From the NCBI GenBank assembly GCA_010672185.1, contig JAAHHL010000039.1:1-23973 (forward strand): a DNA stretch of 23,973 nt, written 5' to 3'. Positions within the stretch are counted from its first letter, which is position 1; each line of letters starts with the position of its first letter. Positions 1-8,400 of this stretch are shown one piece after another. Source of the DNA: Caldora sp. SIO3E6. GTDB taxonomy: Bacteria > Cyanobacteriota > Cyanobacteriia > Cyanobacteriales > Coleofasciculaceae. Position numbers and translations under genes: made by a program. The notes under the pieces are model-generated. The model was not told where the DNA came from and searched no databases. It saw only the letters and a program-made list of their open reading frames with translations.

Positions 1-1
1 T

Positions 2-259
2 GGGACTTGGTACAAGCGCCCTAGACAAGTAGAAACCTGCGTCGTCATCAACCGGCAAACCATTGCCAGCAATGCCAAGAACAATAAAAATGAGCCGCCG
101 ATTGTGGTAAAGCAAGGCAAACATAGCCATCAATGCCATCAATTAGATATCAAAGGCCCCTGCCGCCTGGTCTATACACCCCACGATTTAGGACCCTGCA
201 ATGCTCGCTTGTGGATTGAAGCCGCCGCTCATGTGCCGATGGTCAGAAGAAGTTTTTAA
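2..259 (+). CDS. C-terminal end of an unrecognised protein (5'-truncated by the window)
   Basis: An open frame runs from base 2 to a TAA at 257-259, about 85 codons without a stop; the true start lies outside the window. The translation is rich in Cys and His (motifs such as HSHQCHQL, GPCRLVY, LGPCNARLW) and ends in VPMVRRSF. I do not recognise the family. It lies upstream of the TcA genes on the same strand. TcB/TcC genes usually neighbour TcA, so it might belong to the same locus, but nothing in these 85 residues shows that. No transmembrane segment is visible. That it is coding at all rests on frame openness and position only. Confidence 0.5.
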   Translation, partial: GTWYKRPRQVETCVVINRQTIASNAKNNKNEPPIVVKQGKHSHQCHQLDIKGPCRLVYTPHDLGPCNARLWIEAAAHVPMVRRSF

Positions 260-563
260 CTAAATATTTCTTCGTAATTTTCCATCAATATTCGCACTTT
301 TCCACTCAATTTAGGATTACCTGAATTGTTTCCATTGTTTTGCTTATTTATTAATTAATACATCAATTTTAGCTTAATGATTTCCAAGGTGCGATCGCAC
401 ATCCAACCCCTACAAATTTCAGGGCGATCATTCATCTAGAAATTGTAGATTGTGTAGTGTACTAGAAACAAATAAATAGTCATAAAACTTATTGTTCATA
501 ACATTTCTAACTGGATAAATTGTAAGAATAGCAATCTTGGTTTAGCCACAGTAAGGGATTGAG
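260..563. other. Intergenic region upstream of the TcA locus
   Basis: About 300 bases, AT-rich, with no plausible gene. A HIP1 octamer GCGATCGC lies near 391. A GTG with a fair ribosome-binding sequence (AAGGGA, 553-558) lies at 564. The TcA promoter is presumably here, but I cannot place -10/-35 boxes with confidence. Confidence 0.5.
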
Positions 564-623
564 GTGTGGAAAAATGGTTGCTTGCTGCGTCTCTTGCTTA
601 CAACAACCTTTAAAGAATACTTC

Positions 624-2450
624 ATGAACCATCTACAATTTCATTTGAAGTTAGATGCTCAACAAAGCATCTTTGACAGCTCCAACCACAACCTAACCAT
701 TACCCCTAGCGAGTCCGGCCTCACCGTGGTGCCGGATGAAACTTTTGGCTATTCCCTGCAATTCGATGGGGTGGCTGGCTACCTAGAGCTTCCCGCTATG
801 GACATCGACTATAGGGAAGGCTTCACCGTGTCGGTCTGGGCTTGGTACGATGCTTTTAATTACTGGTCTAGAATCATTGACTTTGGTAATGGCGAGCGGA
901 AAGACAATATTGTCCTGGCCAATTTTGATAAAAAGAATAGATTAGATTTTCATGTCCATGAAAAAAAATTATTCCAAACTGATGTGCTGGAGTTGGGCCG
1001 CTGGATTCACCTGGCGGCTACGGTTGACCCAAAGGGAAAAGCCTACCTATACAAGGAAGGAAAGGAGATCGCCGAAGAACTCATAATCCTTCCGCCCAAT
1101 GTAGAGCGCCGCAACAATTACATCGGTCAGAGCAATTGGCTTCGTCATGATAAGCTTTTCCAAGGCAAAATGGCCCACCTGCGTATCTACAATAAGGCCT
1201 TGGCATTAGCGGAAATTCGTCGAGACATGGCAGTTGATAACCCAGCCTTTGTCTTGGCGCTGCATTTGCCCCTCAACGAATCAAAAAACGAATCAGAAAC
1301 TGCCTTTGCCGACCACTCCCGTTGGCAACACCCCATAACCGTACAGAGTGTCTCTTCCGAAACGGATGCCATCTTTGACAGGACTGCCAGTTTTAACGAG
1401 ACCAAGGAAAAGCTAGAAATCACGCCCCCCATCCAAATCACAGGGGACCATAGCATCAGCTTTTTTCTGCACCCAGACAATATGGAAGGGAAAAGGAGTG
1501 TCATTGCTGAACTAGACGAAACTGCTGAACTAGACGAAACTGCTGAACTAGCCGAAACTGCTGAACTAGCCGAAGAAGAGTATGGGATTAATCTGGAAGC
1601 AGATGGGCGTTTGACCTATAGGTATCCAATTCCTGATAGTGAACCCAGGGAATTTAGCACCCGCCAGTCCCTTCCATCCCACCATTGGAGCCATATAACC
1701 CTAGTCAAAGACCTGAGCCGTAGTACCCTCGCTTGGTATATCAACGGCCAACTGGACAGTGAGATAAACGTACAGGACTATCCCTTTCCTCAGACCAGTA
1801 ATCTAACTGCTCTCGGTCAGGGCAATGATAGCCATTATCAAGGGAAAATAGCCCAATTCAGAATTCATCAAAAGGCGTTATCCAGGGATGCGATCGATAA
1901 TTTGCTGCAAATCGATACTTTAGCAAAGCAGGAATCTTTAGGACCTCAATTGGTGGCATTCCTTACCGATAACACAGCAAAAATTGAGTCGGAATATGGC
2001 AGCTATACCTTCTTTTTAAAGAGCTTCGATTTTTCCGATGCCGAGAAAACCTTCAATCTAGGGGATTTAAGCGTCGAGGAATTGCAAGCACTGCAACGAT
2101 TAGTCCGCTTGACGGATGGCATCGCTTCCTTTTCCCTGCTAGCAGCCATCAATCTCTTAGACAGGGGAATGGCTTCCGCCATGCAAATCTCTGAGATGAG
2201 TGCAGCCCAATTTGTCCAAAATTATTCCGGGGCTTTTATTCCTAACCAGCACAGTGCAGAAACACAAGCCAAATCTGTATTCCAAGCCGCCCTAGCTAGA
2301 AGATCTAAAGCACTGTTGACCTATATTGCTCTTGTCCAACATGCCGAGCCTCATTACGGCAGTACTAGGGTGAACAACCTGCGATCGCCCACGAGAGAAG
2401 CAGCGACAACTCGGCTGCCCAGCTACAGGAAAATCTTTGGCGATCGATAA
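624..2450 (+). CDS. N-terminal fragment of a split TcA toxin component, with two LamG domains
   Basis: This protein has two concanavalin-like LamG/jelly-roll modules, roughly residues 1-205 and 210-430 counted from the ATG at 624. An alpha-helical C-terminal part of about 160 residues follows. The LamG signs are LQFDGVAGYLELP, GRWIHLAATVD and FQGKMAHLRIYNKAL, then a second set with HWSHITLVKDL and GKIAQFRIHQKAL. The C-terminal part has the look of the extreme N-terminus of TcA proteins (VRP1 region): SAAQFVQNY, then QAALARRSKALLTYIALVQ, ending LPSYRKIFG just before the stop. In intact TcA that motif runs straight into FGS..FCxC..C, which here starts the next ORF, in the same frame after TAA plus eight codons. 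A GTG at 564 with AAGGGA five bases upstream is an alternative start adding 20 residues; I prefer 624 because LamG homology begins there. Likely role: part of the receptor/glycan-binding shell of a pentameric Tc toxin (inference). Confidence 0.75.
   Translation: MNHLQFHLKLDAQQSIFDSSNHNLTITPSESGLTVVPDETFGYSLQFDGVAGYLELPAMDIDYREGFTVSVWAWYDAFNYWSRIIDFGNGERKDNIVLANFDKKNRLDFHVHEKKLFQTDVLELGRWIHLAATVDPKGKAYLYKEGKEIAEELIILPPNVERRNNYIGQSNWLRHDKLFQGKMAHLRIYNKALALAEIRRDMAVDNPAFVLALHLPLNESKNESETAFADHSRWQHPITVQSVSSETDAIFDRTASFNETKEKLEITPPIQITGDHSISFFLHPDNMEGKRSVIAELDETAELDETAELAETAELAEEEYGINLEADGRLTYRYPIPDSEPREFSTRQSLPSHHWSHITLVKDLSRSTLAWYINGQLDSEINVQDYPFPQTSNLTALGQGNDSHYQGKIAQFRIHQKALSRDAIDNLLQIDTLAKQESLGPQLVAFLTDNTAKIESEYGSYTFFLKSFDFSDAEKTFNLGDLSVEELQALQRLVRLTDGIASFSLLAAINLLDRGMASAMQISEMSAAQFVQNYSGAFIPNQHSAETQAKSVFQAALARRSKALLTYIALVQHAEPHYGSTRVNNLRSPTREAATTRLPSYRKIFGDR
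1506..1577 (+). repeat. 18-bp tandem repeat, four copies, coding for AELDET/AELAET
   Basis: Four consecutive 18-bp units, GCTGAACTAGACGAAACT and near variants, encode a six-residue acidic repeat within a loop of the second LamG module. The unit length is a multiple of three, so copy number can change without frameshift. Confidence 0.9.
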
Positions 2451-2474
2451 AAAACTCACTTTAAAACAAGAAAA

Positions 2475-5400
2475 ATGAACACAAACCTCAACTTTTCAGG
2501 CTCCCAATCTGAATTTTGTGATTGCAGTGAAGGCCGCTCTATCCTATCCCCTGCAGCCTACTTTGTCGATTTGATGAAGACTGAGGCAAAATACCTTTCC
2601 TACTATCCTACGAAAGACTTGTTGGGCTACTTTCCTTTTCATGACAATACTAAAGCGATCGCTGGCAACGACCCCATTACTTGGAAAGTAGAGGGAAAGA
2701 GAGCCTTCACCAAGAACTATCAGCATCATAAAAAGGCCGCCTTTTCTTTTGATAGGAAAACCTTTCTCGAAAGCACTCAGAAGGTCGAGCTAGGAGGCAT
2801 TTTTACCGTTGCCTTATGGGTGAAGTTGAAAGATTATGCGACAGAAGAAAGCACTTTATTTGTCCTCATGATACCCGATCCTGGTGGTCCAGGTTACTGT
2901 TCCCTGGGTGTAACTCAAGGAGTTTTAACCTGGTATCTTTACAATACCTCGCTTAATCACGTTACGACAAAAATACCGATGGGAACTTGGACTCACGTCG
3001 CCGCCACCATCGATAAGAGAGCAGACGGTAAAGCGAACGTTAACTTGTATATCAACGGGGAACCTGTCAGCATCAATACGCAGATATCTACTCCGTGGCA
3101 ACCAGAAAAGGCTAAGATCCGAATAGGACACGGCCAGGGAGCTTATCACTTCAACGGCGACATGTCCGACCTTTTTATTTACAAGCGATCGCTGACTCCT
3201 GAGCAAATTAGCGGTTTGTATAAACCATCATCGATACTTACCCAACGTCGGCCCGATCTGCTGGGGGTGGCGCTCACTGATGAGAACACCTATACAAAGG
3301 TATCCAAGTTGGAGATCGTCAACTCCATACTGGAAACCCACGCCAAGGTAGATTTGTTAGGCAATCGAGGGCTGCTGGGCTATTTTCCTTTTCACGGCAA
3401 TACCTCAGCGATCGCAGGGAAAGACCCTATTACTTGGCTCGTGAAGGACACTACCGCCTGGGTGAACGAAAAAAGGGTTGGGGAAATGAGTCAGCAGACG
3501 CGGAGACGCGGAGACGCGGAGACGCGGAGAATAGAAGTTCCACCCAAAATTTCGCTCACCCCTACCGCCTTTACCAAAAACCATCAGGGGGAGGAAAATG
3601 CTGCCTTTGATTTTGATAATAACACCTATCTGGAGAGTGAAAAAGAGGTCGAGCTAGGGAGGGCTTTTACCGTTGCCTTATGGGTGAATTTGACAGAGTA
3701 TGCGGTTCAGAACAGCACTTTATTTAAGCTAAAGCTAGACCAAAATGATTCTGGGTACTGTTCTCTAATAATAGATCCAGAAATAGATTCAAAAGGAAAT
3801 CAAACAGGGATTTTGAAAGGGATTTTTCCCGACACCTATCCTACCTATCCTGATACCCCTAGGACAAAAGTCTCTCTGGGCACATGGACCTATGTTGCCA
3901 TTACCATGGATAAGATAGCAGATGAGACAGCAAACATTAACCTGTATATCAATGGACAACCTTTCAGTATCAATCCTAAGATACCCACTAAGTGGCAACC
4001 AAAAAAGGCAAAGCTCCAAATAGGAGACACTGGGGTTTTTGACTTTAAGGGTGCCATGTCCGACCTTTTTATCTACGATAGGGCGCTGACTGCGGATGAG
4101 GTAAAGATGTTGAGGTTTGATGTCTATGAAACCCTGGCGCTGCAAAGTAATTATCCGTTCAACTTGCCTTTTGACCTCCCCCTGACTCGGATTCAGACCT
4201 ACCTAGCCAAACAAAAGACGAGTGTAGCCAAGCTTGCCGCAGCTATCAACCCTCTTGTTAAAGACATGGGTGAAGAGGTGAAAGCAAACTATGGGCAGAT
4301 CAGCCTCTACCTTTCTCAGGCGACATGGCATCTTGTAAGCACTCCCGTCAGCAAGCACTCTACCCTGGGAACCTATTATGGTCTCAGCGGTATTACCGAT
4401 GAGCAACAATTGGTCGATAAACTGACTTCCCTTGATAAATTTATCACCCATACAAACCTATCCTATGGACAGCTATTGGAACTGACCCAGGAAGACCTCA
4501 GTGAGGCGGAGATCCGCTCGTCGGAGCATTTCCAGAATAAATTTTTTATCAATATCGACTGTTCTAAACCGGTGGTAATAGAAAATGCCCCAGATGATAG
4601 CCAGATTGAGGAGCTAAAAAATCTCAATCTCAACAATTTGGACAGGATCAATCGCTTTGTTCGTTTAGCAGAGGCGATCGCTTTTTCCTTTACGGAACTG
4701 GACTGGGCATTGCATACTATTGGGGCAATTGTCAATACCAAAGACAAAGGAAATCCCGTTATTAGCGATGCGGTACTGCCCTATTTGGCATGGATGAAGG
4801 AGTTAAAGGAGGAAAAAGGCTTCTCTATCGACCAGTCTGCTGCCTTGATTGGTAAAATCAAAGATTTTGGCAACAAAGAAGGGGAAAATACTGACCTGCT
4901 AGGGAAGATCTATAAGCGAGTTGGTATTCCACAGATCGATAACCAAGGAACTCAGGTTTATGCTGATGATAATGGACAGTATCAACTCACCTGGGAAGTG
5001 GGGAGTTCCGACAGTCGCAACCTACAGATCCAGAACTCTCTGGCAGCGGCCTTGAAGGTCAATCACACGTCCCTGCTGATCATCGCCTATCACATGCTCT
5101 TGGGAGGTAGAGCAGATACTAACGCTCCAGGAACACTAGAGCTGACATTAGAGAATTTATCGATTCTCTATCGCTTCAGCAAGCTACCGGATCTGCTGGG
5201 GCTTTCTGTTAAGGAGTCCTTCGTCGCCCTTTCCCTATTAGGCGATCGCCCAGGAGTCGATCTCAGCCAAAATTCAGCCTATCTACAGTCCCTAAAAGCT
5301 CTTACAGGTAAGCAGGGAGCCAAGGTCTTTGACCTCTTGGGACAACTCACCCGTTTGGCTGACTGGCTCAAAGCAGCTGGTTTATCGGTCTATCAACTGG

Positions 5401-8400
5401 CCTATTTACTGACCGGCGATAGCCAGAATGCCGCCATTCAAAATAAGCAACTGGGAACGGATGCGGTGAAAAACTTCCTCTCAGACCTCAGAGATCATAT
5501 TGAACCCACGTTGTTTACTAAGGAGCGGTTCCAGGATGCTATCCATAGCATTGGACTTACCAATGAACAGAGGAATACGGCTTGGACAAACATGAGTAAA
5601 GCCTTGACAGATGATCCGGCAAAACCTCAATATTTTTGGGCTGATTGGGAATTTCTAACCTATGCTGCTCAGAAGCGTTCTCTTCTGCATTCTTCCATTA
5701 AATATGATGATAAAAAGTGGTCTGTTGAAAGGGATTCTACTACCGACAATCAACGGACGATTGAAATTAAAACCACGGGTGAAGACAATGTGACTTTTAC
5801 AGTTGATCTAAGCAATCAGACTGTAGAAGTAGCCACAACAGATCCTAATAAGACTACTCAGGTTACAGATCCCAATCGGGCGATCCAGGTTATCGATCCT
5901 TTTAATGGGATTATTGCCGCTCAGACCCCCAACGCAGATAATATCAAGAGCACCCTACAACAAGATAATAGTATTTCCCCAGCGACCATTAAATCTCTCA
6001 CCCAGACACTGGCCAAGGCGTTGACTCACTACTACCAACTCCAGCACAAATCCCTCTCTCACCAATTGGCAAGTTTGTTTTCTGTTTCTGAAAAGATGGT
6101 AGCTTGGCTAGAACGATGGTCAGGCATGGCTATGGGTAATGTTACTGCTGATGAGGTCAAGAAGGTGGTGACTGGTATTGCAACGAGTGAGCCTGCTGCG
6201 GTGATTCTATTGCAAACATTTTTAGCAGCCATTCCGAATCTGGGGACGAAAAAACCGACGACCTCTGAAGCGAACTCCTTAAAAACGGCTACAGACCACC
6301 TGCAGAATCTGGAACAATACGCTGCCCTAGTCACCAGTTTTGCCATCTCTCCTGCGGAGGCCGCCAGTATGGTCCATAACCCGGCCATTTATGGACTTAG
6401 CTATCCTACAACCCGCAGTAAAACTAAACGCCCACTCTTTAGTCTGGCCAACCTTCAAACCATCTTCCGCTATAAGCAACTCGTACAGCAGTTCCAGGAT
6501 CGGGATAACAAGTTCCTGGGCTATTTTAGTTGGCTCCTCAACAATCCCATTACAACCATTGATAAAGTCCCTCAGAGAATTGATGAAGTCGTTCAGAGAA
6601 TTATCGCAATCACCGCCTGGAATAAGACCGAGGTGGAAGCCTTCATAAACCGAGATAACGATAAAGAGTCTCTTTTTGCTCAATGGTTGCCTACCGATAG
6701 AAAGTCTCTTGTCAACCAATGGTTTCCTACAGTTAATTTCATATATTTCTTGAACCAGATTTTTAGCATCAGCGCCAGACTAGAGCTAGACATTCAAAAT
6801 TTATCGAATCTAATTTCTTTGGCCGATTCAACTCCATCGGGAACCGACATCGAACAATACCATCACCGAGAACAGATCGCCAACTTGCTGTGGTCTGGCC
6901 TACAGAAAAAAGACAAAGACCAACCGCAAACGCTGACCAATCTTACCAATCAGATTAATGGTGCCAAAAGGGATGCTCTGGTTCCTTATGTCATCCATGA
7001 GCTTAATCAAAAAGACCCTACCCTAAAACTGCGTAACCCCAGAGACCTCTATGGATATCTCTTGATCGATGTCGAGGTGGCGGGCATTGTCCCCACTTCC
7101 TATGTGAAAGATGCCATCTCTACGGTGCAGCTTTACCTCTATCGAGCGCTCAACCAGTTAGAACCTGGGGTCAAAGTAGATCCGGAGTTGAACAAAATTT
7201 GGTCCTGGATGAATCACTACCGAGTCTGGCAAGATAACCGGGAGGTCTTCCTTTATCCAGAGAATTACATTGAACCAGAATTGCGAAAACAGAAAACACC
7301 TGAATATAAAACCTTGGAAAATGCCCTGCAACAAGGAGACTTAACTGACCCTGTTGTGGTAGATGCTGCTTTCCAAGCCTATATGAATAGCTTTGTACAC
7401 ATTGCGGGTCTGGATATCATTGGCAGCTATGCTCGGGAATATCCTCTCTCGCAAGAGACTGAAGCCACCTTGGCTTATCACAGAGACCTCTTTTTAGTTG
7501 GACGCACGGTCAAAGACCCCAAAGGTTATTATTATCGTCTTGCCTCAGTAAAGAAGCCAAAAGATAAGGCTTCCGCCTCCTTGAAGAAGTCGAAAGATAC
7601 TGCTTCCACCCCCTTTAATTGGCAGCCTTGGCTGGCTATTGATACTCATATGAAACCCACAGGTGCAGTATCCCCAATTTTTGCTTTTGGCAAGTGGTTT
7701 ATCTTCTGGGTGGAACTCAGGCAATCTTCCTATTCGGGCGGGGGAGAAGGTGAAAAAGGCTATGAGGGGACTATCTATTATTCTTATCTGGACTTCAACC
7801 AAAAATGGATGGCACCTCAGCAATTAGCTGAGCCTGTGGCCCTGCCTTCGGGTATTGATTCCATTGAAATAGCGAAGGCGAACAACTACGGACAGGTTTC
7901 CGTAAAAATCCTGACCGCCGTCAACGACAAGGAAAACATAGGGATCTCTTATAAGGCTCAAGATTTCAATCTGGCTGAAGACTTCCAAGCAACAAAACCC
8001 ACTTCCCCAACGCCTCCAATAAACCCGCCTCCACCGCCTCCAATAAACGTTGGTGGCAAAACAGCTACAAACTGGACAATAGAACAAAAGAATGGTGCCT
8101 ATTTTCTGGTAAAACAAGGCTCAACGCCCACGCCACCTCCAACTGTTCGTCTGACATCCAGCCAAGCACTCCTGACTGCATTGAGCACCGCACTTTTTGA
8201 GGGAGTACCCCAGCTGCTTTCAGTCAATAGTCAACGGCTTCCCGAACTCAATTATGAGGGGAAACCATCAAGCCCTCTGGACTTCTTTGGTGCCAACGGA
8301 GAATACTATTGGGAGATCTTCTTCCATGCACCCTTTTTGATCGCCAAGAGTCTGCAAAAGCAACAGCAATTCCAACACGCACAAAAATGGTTCAAGTATA

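Larger units (their letters stand above)
2622..4105 (+). repeat. Duplicated LamG module within the TcA gene
   Basis: Copy 1 (about 2622-3222) and copy 2 (about 3360-4105) are clearly similar at DNA and protein level. Both open GYFPFHxNTxAIAGxDPITW and contain AFTKN, ExExELGxxFTVALWV, NLYINGxP and MSDLFIYxR in the same order. They flank a short stretch of ordinary TcA sequence (RRPDLLG...NSILE), so the module was duplicated and the copies sit as insertions within VRP1. Confidence 0.85.
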
